Source of the DNA: Gammaproteobacteria bacterium
Lineage (GTDB): Bacteria; Gemmatimonadota; Gemmatimonadetes; Longimicrobiales; Gaopeijiaceae
Assembly (NCBI GenBank): GCA_028821195.1
Contig: JAPPHB010000132.1
Location: 126,190 to 190,189, forward strand
Length of the DNA stretch: 64,000 bases
Reading direction: 5' to 3'
The translations under genes were made by a program, and so were the position numbers. The notes beneath the pieces were generated by a model that had not been told where the DNA came from, did no database searches, and was given only the letters and a program-made list of their open reading frames with translations. Below, in pieces: positions 47,481 through 57,492 of this stretch. The first letter of the stretch is position 1; every line of letters starts with the position of its first letter.

Positions 47481-49013
47481 ATGACGAGCCTGCTGCAAGC
47501 AGTCGCGTTCGACTCCTGGATCCTGCACGTGCTGGTGTGGGGTCCGATGGCTGCGATGCTGCACGTGCTGCTCGACGACGAGGAGCGGTCCGGGCACATC
47601 GCCTTCGGCTGGACGCTCGCGCTCTTCGTCGTGAGCCTCGGCCTCTGGTGGTCCTTCACGGTAGGGGATCCGGGCTTTCAGATGGCGTCGAGCGTGCCCT
47701 GGATCGAGGCCTGGGGCGTGCACTACGCGCTCGGTATCGACGGCATCTCGCTGTTCATGGTGCTGCTGTCCTGCTTCACGGCCCCGATCACCATTCTCGG
47801 TTCGTTCCGCTACATCACCCGCCGCCGAAAGTCCTTCTACGCCCTCATGCTCCTGTTGCAGACGGGCATCATCGGCGTCTTCACGGCGCTCGATCTGATG
47901 CTGTTCTACGTCTTCTTCGAACTCACCCTGGTGCCGATGTACTTCATCGTCGGCGTCTGGGGAGGCAAAAGGCGCATCTATGCCGCGGTGAAGTTCTTCC
48001 TGTACACGGCGGTGGGGTCGCTGCTGATGCTGGTCGGGATCCTCTACCTTTACGCCGCGACCGCGGGCGCCGGAGACGGGTCGTTCGCCTACCTGGACAT
48101 CCTCGGCGCGTCGCTCTCGATGCGCGAACAGCTCTGGCTGTTCGCCGCCTTCGCGCTCGCGTTCTCGATCAAGGTGCCGCTGTTCCCCTTCCACACCTGG
48201 CTGCCGGACGCGCACGTGGAGGCTCCCACGCCGGGCTCGGTGGTGCTGGCCGCGATCCTGCTCAAGATGGGCACCTACGGGTTCCTGCGCTTCCTGCTGC
48301 CCTTCTTCCCCGCCGCCTCCCAGCACCCCTCGGTGGTGACGGTGATGATGGTGCTCGGCACGGCGGGCATCGTGTACGCCGCCTGGGTCGCGGCAGTGCA
48401 GCCGGACGCCAAGAAGCTGGTGGCCTACACCTCGGTGGCGCACATGGGCTTCGTGGTGATCGGCATTTTCGCCCTGACCCTGAACGGAATTCAGGGAGGG
48501 CTGGTGGTGATGATCTCGCACGGCATCTCCACCGGGGCGCTCTTCCTCATCCTGGGCATGCTGTACGAGCGCCGCCACACCCGGCTGACCGGGGAGTTCG
48601 GCGGCCTCGCACGCGTTGCGCCCATGCTCGCCCTGGCCCTCGTGATCACCGCCCTCGCCTCCATCGGCCTTCCCGGCACAAGCGGCTTCGTCGGCGAGTT
48701 CCTGGCGCTTCTGGGCACCTTCGAGACGCACCCCGTCACCGCCGTCATCGCCACCAGCGGCGTCATCTTCGCCGCCTACTACATGCTGCCCATGGTGCAG
48801 CGGGTGCTCTTCAACGAGCTGGACCGCGAGGAGAACCGGTCGATGCCCGACCTCTCCCGCCGGGAGATCTTCATCCTGTCGCCCATGGTCGCGCTCATGA
48901 TCGTGATCGGAGTCGCGCCCACGCCGATTCTCGAGCGCATGGAGCCGAGCGTGGAAGCCATCCTGGAGCGCGTCCACACGACCCCGCCCGCCGAGGAGCC
49001 GGCCGACTCATGA
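47481..49013 (+). CDS. nuoM: NADH-quinone oxidoreductase subunit M
   Basis: Antiporter-like proton-pumping subunit, 510 residues. The conserved acid lies in LMLFYVFFELTLVPMYFIVGVWGG, the channel Lys in FSIKVPLFPFHTWLPDAHVEAPT, and the second set in KKLVAYTSVAHMGFVVIG. It overlaps nuoN by four bases. Confidence 0.97.
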   Translation: MTSLLQAVAFDSWILHVLVWGPMAAMLHVLLDDEERSGHIAFGWTLALFVVSLGLWWSFTVGDPGFQMASSVPWIEAWGVHYALGIDGISLFMVLLSCFTAPITILGSFRYITRRRKSFYALMLLLQTGIIGVFTALDLMLFYVFFELTLVPMYFIVGVWGGKRRIYAAVKFFLYTAVGSLLMLVGILYLYAATAGAGDGSFAYLDILGASLSMREQLWLFAAFALAFSIKVPLFPFHTWLPDAHVEAPTPGSVVLAAILLKMGTYGFLRFLLPFFPAASQHPSVVTVMMVLGTAGIVYAAWVAAVQPDAKKLVAYTSVAHMGFVVIGIFALTLNGIQGGLVVMISHGISTGALFLILGMLYERRHTRLTGEFGGLARVAPMLALALVITALASIGLPGTSGFVGEFLALLGTFETHPVTAVIATSGVIFAAYYMLPMVQRVLFNELDREENRSMPDLSRREIFILSPMVALMIVIGVAPTPILERMEPSVEAILERVHTTPPAEEPADS

Positions 49014-50524
49014 CGCTCGACTTCTCCACCCCCGCGCACTACCTGCTGGCGCTGCTTCCCGAGATCGTGCTCTCGGTCTGGGGGACCGTGGTGCTGCTGG
49101 CCGGCGTCTGGAAGGGCGGCGCGACCTCGGCGCCGCGCGCCGGCTCGGGGAATCTGGCGGTTCTGGCGATGGTGGGCGTGCTCGCGGCGGCCTTCGCCAA
49201 CGGGTGGCTGTACGGGCTGACACCGGGGCAGGGAAGCACGATGATCGCCGTCGACCGCTTCCACCTCTTCGCCAACTGGATCTTCCTGCTCGCGGCCATG
49301 CTCGCGCTGGCCATCTCGCCCGCCTACGTGCGCCGGCAGCGGTTGCAGGAGGGGGAGTTCCACGCTCTGGTGCTCTTCGCCACGGTGGGCATGATGCTCA
49401 TGGGCGGCACGCGCGACCTGATCGTGATCTTCCTGGCCCTGGAGGTGATGTCGATCAGCGCCTACGTGCTATCGGGCTTCAATCGGCGCGATCCGAAGTC
49501 GGCGGAATCGGGGCTCAAGTACTTCCTGCTGGGCGCCTTCTCCACCGGCTTTCTGCTCTACGGAATCGCGCTGGTATACGGAGCCACGGGCAGCACCAAC
49601 CTGGGGCTCATCGCTCTGGCCATCGGTTCGGATGCGGCCGTGGCGGGGCTGCTCCATGTCGGCATCGCGCTGCTGGCCATCGGCTTCGCCTTCAAGGTCT
49701 CGGCGATCCCGTTCCACATGTGGACGCCCGACGTCTACGAGGGCGCCCCTTCCCCGGTGACGGCCTTCATGTCGGCGAGCGTGAAGGCAGCGGCGTTCGT
49801 CGCCTTCGCGCGCGTCTTCCTGGTCGGGTTCGCGGGCATCCCCGAGAGCTGGTACGCGATCGGGTGGTGGCTCGCGGCGCTCACCATGGTGATCGCCAAC
49901 GTCATCGCCCTGGCCCAGACCAACGTCAAGCGGCTGCTGGCCTATTCCAGCATCGCTCACGCCGGCTACCTGCTGGTGGCGATCGTAGCCCTGAATCAGA
50001 ACGCCACCGCGGGACTGCTGTTCTACCTGCTTGTCTACACCGCGATGAACATCGGCGCCTTCGCAGTGATCCTGTGCGTTTCAGGGCACGGCGAGGAGCG
50101 GCTCGGTCTCCACCGGTACGCGGGGCTCGGGGCCACGCATCCCGCTCTGGCCGTCTGTCTGACCGTCTTCCTCCTCTCCCTTGCCGGCTTCCCCGGCACG
50201 GGCGGGTTCATGGGAAAGATCTTCATTCTGCAGGGAGCGGCCGAGGCCGGACTCTGGACCCTGTCCGTCATTTTCGTCCTCACGACCGTGGTGTCGTACT
50301 ATTACTACCTGCGGATCGCATGGTACATGTGGATGCGGGAGGCGCCGGAATCCGACGAGCCGGACCCCGTGACGGTGCCCCTGACCATGCGCTTCGCCAT
50401 GGGTGCGGCGGTGGCGGTCGTAATCGGTCTGGGCGTCTTCCCGGGCGGGGGCGTGGGATTCGCCCGCGCGGGTGCGGAAGGACTGCTGACGGCAGGAGCA
50501 CTGCTCCTGGGCGCCGCTCCCTAG
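49010..50524 (+). CDS. nuoN: NADH-quinone oxidoreductase subunit N
   Basis: Third antiporter-like subunit, 504 residues, about 14 membrane segments. Motifs are LALEVMSISAYVLSGF, FAFKVSAIPFHMWTPDVYEGAPSP and VKRLLAYSSIAHAGYLLVA. The ATG overlaps the nuoM stop. It is the last gene of the operon; inverted repeats follow but no T-tract. Confidence 0.97.
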   Translation: MTLDFSTPAHYLLALLPEIVLSVWGTVVLLAGVWKGGATSAPRAGSGNLAVLAMVGVLAAAFANGWLYGLTPGQGSTMIAVDRFHLFANWIFLLAAMLALAISPAYVRRQRLQEGEFHALVLFATVGMMLMGGTRDLIVIFLALEVMSISAYVLSGFNRRDPKSAESGLKYFLLGAFSTGFLLYGIALVYGATGSTNLGLIALAIGSDAAVAGLLHVGIALLAIGFAFKVSAIPFHMWTPDVYEGAPSPVTAFMSASVKAAAFVAFARVFLVGFAGIPESWYAIGWWLAALTMVIANVIALAQTNVKRLLAYSSIAHAGYLLVAIVALNQNATAGLLFYLLVYTAMNIGAFAVILCVSGHGEERLGLHRYAGLGATHPALAVCLTVFLLSLAGFPGTGGFMGKIFILQGAAEAGLWTLSVIFVLTTVVSYYYYLRIAWYMWMREAPESDEPDPVTVPLTMRFAMGAAVAVVIGLGVFPGGGVGFARAGAEGLLTAGALLLGAAP

Positions 50525-50544
50525 CGGGATGAGTTCGGCGCATC

Positions 50545-50581
50545 CGCACTAGTGCGCGACAGCGGATCGCCGGGCATCCGC
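50545..50581. terminator. Inverted repeats at the end of the nuo operon
   Basis: Palindrome CGCACTAGTGCG (50545-50556), then a hairpin GCGGAT-N8-ATCCGC (50562-50581), in the 100-base gap after nuoN. No T-tract follows, so termination would have to be Rho-dependent or the structure may protect the transcript end. Confidence 0.3.
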
Positions 50582-50624
50582 GAGACATCACACGGCACGC
50601 AACCACTTCCGGGCTGTACCGGTT

Positions 50625-51995
50625 TTGAGCTTTTCTCCCGAGATCTTCCGGCAATACGACATCCGGGGCATCGTTGGCGAAACCATCGACAACGAGGTGG
50701 CCCGCGCCACCGGGAGCGCCCTGGTCACGGCGGTGAGCGCACGGGCCGGCGATGCCCATCCGCGCATCGTGGTCGGGAGCGACAACCGTCCCAGCTCGGA
50801 CGGCCTGGCCGACGCGCTCTCGGAGGGCATCCGCTCGGCGGGCGGACACGTCATCAGCCTCGGCACGGTGCCGACCCCGGTGACCTACTGGGCCGAGCGC
50901 GAGCTGGCGGCGGCAGGGGGCGCGCAGATCACCGGCAGCCACAACCCCCCCGAATGGAACGGGATCAAGATGACCGTGGGTGGCCGCCCGCTGTACGGCG
51001 AAGGGATTCAGGAGCTGCGGCGGCGGATCGATGAAGGAGTGGCGCGTCGTGGACCGGGCACCCTGGAACGCGTCGACGTGCTCGACCGGTACGTCGCGGA
51101 CATCGCGGGCCGGTTCGAGGAACCCATGCCGCTGAAGGTGGTCGTGGACTGCGCCAACGCTTCCGGGTCACTCACCGCGGTGCCTGTGCTGGAGGCGATC
51201 GGAGCCGAGGTGATCCCCCTCTACTGCGAGCTCGACGGGACCTTCCCGAACCATCACCCCGATCCCACGGTCGACGAGAACATCGTGGACCTGGCGGCGC
51301 GTGTTCGCCGGACCGGCGCGGCCCTGGGCGTCGGCTTCGACGGCGATGCCGACCGCATCGGGGTCGTGGACGAGACCGGCGCGGTGGTCCGGGGCGACAT
51401 CCTTCTTCTCCTTTTCGGCCTCGAAGTGCTCGAACGCCGGGGTCCGGGCGAGAAGCTGGTCTTCGACGTGAAGTGCTCCCAGGTACTGCCGCGCGTCTTC
51501 GAGGCGGCGGGGGGCATCCCCGTGATGTGGGCGACCGGACACTCCCTCATCAAGGAGAAGATGCATGCCACCGGAGCGGTCATCGGTGGTGAACTCTCCG
51601 GGCACATCTGCTTCGCCGACGAGTACATCGGGGTGGACGACGCCGTCTACGCCGCGTGCCGGCTTCTGCGCCTGCTCGCCGCGTCCGGACGCTCGCTCTC
51701 GGCGCTGGTGGCGGATCTGCCTCGCTACGCATCGACCCCGGAGTACCGTATCGAGGTGGCCGAGCACATCAAGCACGACATCGCCGAAGCCGCCCGCGAA
51801 CATTTCTCCCGGAGCCACGAGGTGATCGCGGTGGACGGTGCACGCATCCTCTTCGACGGAGGCTGGGGCCTGTTGAGAGCATCCAATACCCAGCCCGTCC
51901 TCGCGGCGCGCTACGAAGCCGACACCGATATCCGCCTCGGGGAGATCCGGCGGGAGGTCGAGGACTGGCTCCGGGCCCGAGGCGTCGGTGTCTGA
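50625..51995 (+). CDS. Phosphomannomutase/phosphoglucomutase
   Basis: Alpha-D-phosphohexomutase of 456 residues that interconverts hexose 1- and 6-phosphates for sugar nucleotide and polysaccharide synthesis. The phosphoserine is S105 in ITGSHNPPEWNG, the metal loop is GFDGDADRIG, the sugar loop GGELSGHI, and the C-terminal phosphate loop has RASNTQP. The order fits the PMM/PGM type rather than GlmM. The start is TTG at 50625 without a clear ribosome binding site; the first conserved residues (IFRQYDIRG) follow directly, so little could be added or removed. Confidence 0.92.
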   Translation: MSFSPEIFRQYDIRGIVGETIDNEVARATGSALVTAVSARAGDAHPRIVVGSDNRPSSDGLADALSEGIRSAGGHVISLGTVPTPVTYWAERELAAAGGAQITGSHNPPEWNGIKMTVGGRPLYGEGIQELRRRIDEGVARRGPGTLERVDVLDRYVADIAGRFEEPMPLKVVVDCANASGSLTAVPVLEAIGAEVIPLYCELDGTFPNHHPDPTVDENIVDLAARVRRTGAALGVGFDGDADRIGVVDETGAVVRGDILLLLFGLEVLERRGPGEKLVFDVKCSQVLPRVFEAAGGIPVMWATGHSLIKEKMHATGAVIGGELSGHICFADEYIGVDDAVYAACRLLRLLAASGRSLSALVADLPRYASTPEYRIEVAEHIKHDIAEAAREHFSRSHEVIAVDGARILFDGGWGLLRASNTQPVLAARYEADTDIRLGEIRREVEDWLRARGVGV

Positions 51996-54765
51996 GGCGC
52001 GCCCTCGCCCGTGGCGCGGCGGCCGCGTTCTGCTCGCCTCGATCGTGGCCGGGGCCGCGGTGCTTCTGGTCGTGCGCGAAGCCATCGACCTCTACGTCGA
52101 AGTTCTCTGGTTCGGGGCCAACGGGTATCTCGACGTCTTCTGGACCCGCACGCTGGCGCGCTGGGGGGTGCGCATCCTGGTCATGCTGGCCGTCGGCGCG
52201 ATGGTCTACGCGAACGTGCGCCTGTTCGCGGTCGCGGTGCGCGCGCTCAGGATCCGCAGGCGTTTCGCCAACCTCGAGATATCGGAGAGAATCCCCGGCG
52301 TCTGGATCTCGCGCGGCACGCTCGTGATCTCGGTGCTGGCGGCGCTCTGGTTCAGCGCCGTGGTTCCCCCCGAAGCGGGACTGGCTCTGCTGCTCCTGCT
52401 GCGGGCCCCCGCGTGGGGGCTGAGCGACCCGGTCCTCGGGCACGATGTGTCCTTCTACATCTTCGCCCTGCCGGTGATGAGCGGGATTCTCGCCTTCGCG
52501 CTCCTGCTGATCTTCTTCCTCTTCAGCCTCTCCATCGCAATCTACGCTGCCACCGGCGCCCTCCGCCTGACGCGCAAGGGACTAGGGCTGGAAGATCTGG
52601 CGCGCCGCCACCTCACCCTCCTGGTCACGACGTTTCTGGTCCTGCTGGCCGTACGCTTCCAGGTCGCCCGCTACATCCTCCTGCTCGACGGCAACTCCGG
52701 CGTGCAGGGGCTGTTCGGCTTCACCGACGCCGTCGCCCGCCTGCCCGCGTTGACGGCGCTCGCGGTGGTCGCACTGGGTTCGGCGGCCCTGGTGGCATGG
52801 GGAGGCTCGCGGCGCAAGGCCGTCCCGACCGTGGCCGGGCTGGGCGCCATCGTGGTGGGCACGCTCGTGCTGGCTCAGCTCTACCCGGCGACCGTGCAGC
52901 GCTTTCGCGTCGAGCCCAACGAGCTCGAAAGCGAAACCCCCTATATCGAGCACAACCTGGAGTACACGCGCATCGGGTTCGGGCTCGACCAGTTGCGGCG
53001 TGAGCGATTCGACTACCGCGGGACGACCGAAGAACCGCGCGCGATGGCCGTCGCCAGCCAGTTCTCCGGACTCCCGGTCTGGACTCCGGGCGCGCTCCTG
53101 ACCACGTATCGGCAACTGGAAGCCCGCTTCCGCTACTACGAGTTCAGCGACGTCACCATCGACCGGTACCGGGGCCCGGAAGGCCTGGTGCCGGTCGCGG
53201 TGGCGGTGCGCGAGATCGAGCCCGGCGGCATCGAGGACCGCAACTGGCAGAACCTCCACATTCGCGAGCGCTACATCGCGGGAATGGGCGCGGTCGCCAG
53301 TGCGGCGGGTGAGCACACCCCCGAGGGGCGGCCGTCGACGATCCTGTCCGCGATCCCGCCCGAGTTTGCGGAAGGCGCGGCGGCGCCCGAAAGACTGCGT
53401 CTGGTGCGCCCGTCGGTGTTCTTCGGCCTCCGTCCACAGGCCTACGCCATCATCAATCCGACCACCGAGGCCTTTCTCGACCCCGAGGGCCGGCCCGGCC
53501 AGGCCGGAGTGGACTATCCGGAAGGCATCCTGCTCGATTCCTGGCTGCGCAAGGTTCTCCTCGCGTTCCGCTTCCGGGACACGAACCTGCTGTTCGCCTC
53601 CGAGATCTCGCCCCGCAGCCGTTTCGTCTTTCGGCGCCAGGTGACGGCGCGGGCGCGCGATATCGCCCCCTTCCTGCGCTTTCCCGAATCGCCCTATCCG
53701 GTGGTGCACGAGGGCCGCGTGATCTGGATGCTCGACGCCTTCACCGCCACCCGCCATTTCCCGCTGGCGAGCGCCTACGACCTGGAAGCGCGTTCTGCGG
53801 TGACCTATGTGCGCAACAGCGTCAAGGTCACCGTGGACGGGGTGACCGGGCGTGTCGCCTTCTATGTGGCTGACGAGAGCGATCCGTTGCTTGAAGGCTA
53901 CCGGCGCGTCCTTCCCGGCCTCTTTCAACCCATGGACGAGATGCCTCCCGGGCTCCGCGAACACATGCGCTATCCGCGCGCGCTTCTCAGCCTGCAGGGC
54001 CGGGTGCTGTTTCAGTATCATCTGGAAACCGCCCCATCCTTCCACGGCCAGGAAGACGTGTGGGCACCCGCCACGGAGCTCGCCCAGGGCACCAATCCGG
54101 TCCCCTACAGGCCCGAGTACGCCATCTACCGGCTGCCCGGCGCGCGGGAGCCCGAGTACCTGCTGAGCACCGCCTTCGTACCGGCCGGCCGGCAGAACCT
54201 GACCGCCCTGCTGGTCGCGCGCAGCGACGGCGACAACTACGGCGAGCTCCTGCTCTACGACATTCCGGTCGAGGATCAGGTCCCCGGCCCCCGCCTGGTG
54301 GAGGCGCTCGTGGAACAGGATCCCTTCATCTCCCAGCAGCTCTCGCTCTGGCGCCAGGGAGGAAGCGACGTCTGGACCGGTCACCTGCACATCGTGCCCG
54401 TGGACGGCACGCTCATGTACATGGAACCGATCTTCCTCGCAGCCGAGTCGGACGCGATTCCCGAGCTCCGCCAGTTCGTCGTCAGCGATGGCCGGCGGGT
54501 GGCGATGCAGCCGACCCTGGACGCCACCGTGACGGCGCTCGCAGCCATGGCAGCGCCCGACGCGCCCGAGGAAGTGGTCGACACCCGGGACCTGGAGGAG
54601 CTGCGGGAACTGGCCACCGACACGTCGGCCTGGCCCGGCGACGCCCTGGATCTGCTCGACCGCGCGGAGGAAGCGCTCCGGGCGGGGGATTTCGCCGGTT
54701 TCGGCGCGCGTCTGCGCGAGTTGCGCGACCTGCTGGAGCGCTTCGAGGACCAGGCCGGTTCATGA
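51988..54765 (+). CDS. UPF0182-family membrane protein
   Basis: Protein of 925 residues of the UPF0182 (COG1615) family. The N-terminal third has about seven membrane segments (first near 11-28), with the conserved block LSDPVLGHDVSFYIFALP. The large remainder is extracytoplasmic, with RFRVEPNELESETPYIEHNLEYTR (in parts) typical for the family, and the acidic C-terminus is helical. The function is unknown. The GTG start overlaps the end of the mutase gene by eight bases, so the two are probably co-translated. Confidence 0.93.
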   Translation: MSEARPRPWRGGRVLLASIVAGAAVLLVVREAIDLYVEVLWFGANGYLDVFWTRTLARWGVRILVMLAVGAMVYANVRLFAVAVRALRIRRRFANLEISERIPGVWISRGTLVISVLAALWFSAVVPPEAGLALLLLLRAPAWGLSDPVLGHDVSFYIFALPVMSGILAFALLLIFFLFSLSIAIYAATGALRLTRKGLGLEDLARRHLTLLVTTFLVLLAVRFQVARYILLLDGNSGVQGLFGFTDAVARLPALTALAVVALGSAALVAWGGSRRKAVPTVAGLGAIVVGTLVLAQLYPATVQRFRVEPNELESETPYIEHNLEYTRIGFGLDQLRRERFDYRGTTEEPRAMAVASQFSGLPVWTPGALLTTYRQLEARFRYYEFSDVTIDRYRGPEGLVPVAVAVREIEPGGIEDRNWQNLHIRERYIAGMGAVASAAGEHTPEGRPSTILSAIPPEFAEGAAAPERLRLVRPSVFFGLRPQAYAIINPTTEAFLDPEGRPGQAGVDYPEGILLDSWLRKVLLAFRFRDTNLLFASEISPRSRFVFRRQVTARARDIAPFLRFPESPYPVVHEGRVIWMLDAFTATRHFPLASAYDLEARSAVTYVRNSVKVTVDGVTGRVAFYVADESDPLLEGYRRVLPGLFQPMDEMPPGLREHMRYPRALLSLQGRVLFQYHLETAPSFHGQEDVWAPATELAQGTNPVPYRPEYAIYRLPGAREPEYLLSTAFVPAGRQNLTALLVARSDGDNYGELLLYDIPVEDQVPGPRLVEALVEQDPFISQQLSLWRQGGSDVWTGHLHIVPVDGTLMYMEPIFLAAESDAIPELRQFVVSDGRRVAMQPTLDATVTALAAMAAPDAPEEVVDTRDLEELRELATDTSAWPGDALDLLDRAEEALRAGDFAGFGARLRELRDLLERFEDQAGS

Positions 54766-54779
54766 GCCGCGCCGGATTC

Positions 54780-54810
54780 TTGATCGTGAGCGGATGACCG
54801 GGTAACTTGG
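54780..54810 (+). promoter_or_regulatory. Promoter candidate for sucCD-ndk
   Basis: TTGATC from 54780 and TAACTTGG from 54803; 20 bases lie between TTG and TA, matching the FCB-type TTG / TAnnTT pattern. It is about 90 bases upstream of sucC. Confidence 0.45.
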
Positions 54811-54831
54811 CCGGTCGCCTCTTCCGGCGAC
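54796..54831. terminator. Overlapping inverted repeats between UPF0182 gene and sucC
   Basis: Two hairpins that share bases: GACCGG-N9-CCGGTC (54796-54816) and GTCGCC-tcttcc-GGCGAC (54814-54831). They could be alternatives of one another. They overlap the promoter candidate's -7 end, so they could end the UPF0182 transcript or form a sucC leader. Confidence 0.3.
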
Positions 54832-54898
54832 TCTCCCGCAGCGTCCTCCACGGCCACACCGTCGCGCCGACTTCCTTCTTCCTCGCGGAGCAGACCGA

Positions 54899-56032
54899 AT
54901 GAACCTGCACGAGTTCCAGGCAAGGGAACTCTTCCGTGACGCGGGCATGCCGGTACCGCGGGGCCGCGTCGCCACCACGCCGGCGGAAGCCGCGGCGATC
55001 ACCGCCGACATGGGCGGCGCGGCGGTGGTCAAGGCCCAGGTGCATTCCGGCGGCCGGGGCAAGGCGGGTGGCGTCAAGCTGGCCGGCACCCCCGAGGAAG
55101 CCGAGGCCCACGCGCGCGCCATACTGGGGATGACCATCCGGGGGCTGACCGTGCACAAAGTCCTGCTCGTCCCTGTCGAGAACATCGCCAGCGAGCGCTA
55201 CGTGGGCATCCTGGTCGACCGCGCCGTGCAGGCGCCGCTCTTCATGGTGTCGCGGGAAGGGGGCGTGGACATCGAGGAAGTTGCGGCCACCGATCCCGCC
55301 GCCATCACCAGGCTGCGCGTCGACCCGCGCTTCGGCCTTCTGCCGCATCAGGCGTACCGGCTGGGGAGCGCGCTCTTCGACGCACCGTCCCTGGCGCGCC
55401 AGTGCGCGACGGTGCTTTCGCAGCTTTACCAGGTCTTCATGAAGAACGGCGCATCCCTCTGCGAGGTGAATCCGCTCATCGCGACGGAGGCGGGAGAGGT
55501 CAAGGCCATCGACGCCAAGGTCACCATCGACGCAAACGAGCTCTTCCGCCGGCCGGCGCTTGAGTCGCTGCGCGATCTGGACGCCGAGCCCGCCGCGGAA
55601 ACGCACGCGCGCGCCGCCGGCCTCAGCTTCGTCAAACTCGACGGCAACGTGGGGTGCTGCGTCAACGGAGCCGGGCTGGCGATGGCCACCATGGACCTGG
55701 TCAAGTACTACGGAGGCGATCCGGCCAACTTCCTCGACATCGGCGGATCGTCCAGTCCCGACAAGGTCGTGGCCGCGCTCGAGATCATCACGGCCGATCC
55801 GAACGTGCAGGTGATCCTGTTCAACATCTTCGGCGGCATCACGCGTTGCGACGACGTGGCGCGGGGAATCGTCGAGGCCACGAAGCGCGCCGACATCCGC
55901 GCACCCATCCTCATTCGCCTCACGGGCACCAACGAAGCCGAAGCCAGGGACATCCTCGCGGCCGAGGGGTTCTCCGCCTTCACTTCGATGGACGACGTGG
56001 TGCGGGCGGCGGTGGAGAGGGCCGCCGCGTGA
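54899..56032 (+). CDS. sucC: Succinyl-CoA synthetase beta subunit
   Basis: ATP-grasp subunit that with SucD converts succinyl-CoA to succinate while making ATP or GTP (TCA cycle). The product is 377 residues. Features are MNLHEFQARELFRDAGMPVP, VVKAQVHSGGRGKAGGVKL (nucleotide binding), the family block NGASLCEVNPLIATEAGEV, and the C-terminal ligase domain with LDIGGSSSPDKV and NIFGGITRCDDVA. It starts a three-gene unit with sucD and ndk. Confidence 0.97.
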   Translation: MNLHEFQARELFRDAGMPVPRGRVATTPAEAAAITADMGGAAVVKAQVHSGGRGKAGGVKLAGTPEEAEAHARAILGMTIRGLTVHKVLLVPVENIASERYVGILVDRAVQAPLFMVSREGGVDIEEVAATDPAAITRLRVDPRFGLLPHQAYRLGSALFDAPSLARQCATVLSQLYQVFMKNGASLCEVNPLIATEAGEVKAIDAKVTIDANELFRRPALESLRDLDAEPAAETHARAAGLSFVKLDGNVGCCVNGAGLAMATMDLVKYYGGDPANFLDIGGSSSPDKVVAALEIITADPNVQVILFNIFGGITRCDDVARGIVEATKRADIRAPILIRLTGTNEAEARDILAAEGFSAFTSMDDVVRAAVERAAA

Positions 56033-56092
56033 CGCCCTTCATTCCGCAGCAGCCCCCGCCGGACTCCTTCCCACAGCACACGGTCCCGCGCC

Positions 56093-56977
56093 ATGTCGAT
56101 CTTCGTTGACGAATCCACGCGCGTGGTGGTCCAGGGCATCACCGGCCGCGACGGATCCTTCCACACCGCCAGGATGATCGAATACGGCACCCGCGTGGTG
56201 GCGGGAGTCACGCCCGGCAAGGGCGGCCGCGTGGTCGAAGGCCCGGGAGGCGCGCGCGTGCCCGTTTTCGACACGATGAACGAGGCGGTTGCGGAGTCGG
56301 GGGCGAACGCCTCTGCGATCTATGTGCCGCCGCCTTTCGCCGCCAGCGCCATCATGGAGGCCGCGGAATCGGGCGTCGAGTTCGTCGTGTGCATCACCGA
56401 GGGCGTCCCGGTGCTCGACATGACGCGCGCCTACGCCTTCGTCGCCGACCATGGCGTCCGGCTGCTGGGACCCAACTGCCCGGGGGTGATCTCGCCGGGC
56501 AAGGCCACCGTGGGCATCATCTCCGGCGACATCGTGACAACCGGTCCGGTGGGCGTGGTGTCGCGCTCGGGCACGCTCACCTACGAGGCGGTCGGTCAGC
56601 TCACCGGAGCGGGCATCGGTCAGACGACCTGCGTCGGCATCGGGGGAGACCCCATCATCGGCACCACCTTCATCGACTGCCTCAGGGCCTTCGCCGAAGA
56701 CGGGGAGACGAGGGCGGTCGTGATGATCGGCGAGATCGGGGGCACGGACGAGCAGGAGGCCGCCGAATACGCCGGCCGCAGCCTCGACTTGCCGGTCGTG
56801 GGCTTCATTGCGGGCCAGACCGCCCCTCCAGGCCGCCGCATGGGACACGCGGGGGCCATCATCAGTGGTTCCTCCGGAACCGCGGAAGAGAAGATCAGGG
56901 CCTTCCGCGAGAACGGGATCGGCGTCGCGCGGCGGCCGATCGACATCGTACACCTCACCCGGGAAGCCCTGCGATGA
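56093..56977 (+). CDS. sucD: Succinyl-CoA synthetase alpha subunit
   Basis: CoA-binding, phosphohistidine-bearing subunit of succinyl-CoA synthetase, 294 residues. The CoA-binding part begins [24 protein letters not shown] is typical, and the active-site histidine is H252 in [15 protein letters not shown]. It follows sucC after 60 bases, and its stop overlaps the ndk start (ATGA). Confidence 0.97.
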   Translation: MSIFVDESTRVVVQGITGRDGSFHTARMIEYGTRVVAGVTPGKGGRVVEGPGGARVPVFDTMNEAVAESGANASAIYVPPPFAASAIMEAAESGVEFVVCITEGVPVLDMTRAYAFVADHGVRLLGPNCPGVISPGKATVGIISGDIVTTGPVGVVSRSGTLTYEAVGQLTGAGIGQTTCVGIGGDPIIGTTFIDCLRAFAEDGETRAVVMIGEIGGTDEQEAAEYAGRSLDLPVVGFIAGQTAPPGRRMGHAGAIISGSSGTAEEKIRAFRENGIGVARRPIDIVHLTREALR

Positions 56978-57399
56978 GCCTGACACTCGCGATCATCAAG
57001 CCCGACGCGGTCGCTTCGGGAAAGACGGGGGCCATCCTCGCTCATCTGGAAGGGGCGGGGTTCCGCATTCGCTGCCTGCGCATGACGCAGCTCTCCCGGA
57101 CTCAGGCCGCGGCCTTCTACGCGGTGCATCGGGAGCGGCCCTTCTTCGACTCTCTGGTGGCCTTCATGACCTCCGGACCCATCGTGCCCATGGTGCTCGA
57201 CGCCGAAGACGCCGTGGCCCGGTTTCGCGAGACCATCGGAGCCACGGACCCCGCCGAAGCCGCTCCCGGAACCGTCCGCGCGCTCCATGCGGAGTCGAAG
57301 GAGCGCAACGCCGTCCACGGCTCCGATTCGGATGCCAACGCCGCGCTCGAAATCGACTTCTTCTTTTCTCGCCACGAGCGGCTTGCCCTCCGTGGCTGA
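56974..57399 (+). CDS. ndk: Nucleoside diphosphate kinase
   Basis: Phosphotransfer enzyme of 141 residues, the usual length, that equilibrates nucleoside di- and triphosphates. The catalytic His is H115 in [10 protein letters not shown]; other blocks are [17 protein letters not shown] and [17 protein letters not shown]. The ATG overlaps the sucD stop. This puts it in the same translation unit as succinyl-CoA synthetase, whose NTP product it can redistribute. Confidence 0.97.
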   Translation: MSLTLAIIKPDAVASGKTGAILAHLEGAGFRIRCLRMTQLSRTQAAAFYAVHRERPFFDSLVAFMTSGPIVPMVLDAEDAVARFRETIGATDPAEAAPGTVRALHAESKERNAVHGSDSDANAALEIDFFFSRHERLALRG

Positions 57400-57454
57400 A
57401 TCCGCGCGAGTGTCGGCGAAAGGTAGTGCAGGGGCTGCCCGGCATCGTGGCGCG

Positions 57455-57486
57455 TTGACGCGGGACCGTGCGCCACGCTAGCTTTT
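57455..57486 (+). promoter_or_regulatory. Promoter candidate for the yceD-rpmF-fab operon
   Basis: TTGACG at 57455-57460 and TAGCTTTT from 57479; 21 bases lie between TTG and TA. Transcription would start only a few bases before the ATG at 57493, and no ribosome binding site is visible, so the mRNA may be leaderless. Confidence 0.5.
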
Positions 57487-57492
57487 TATGCT

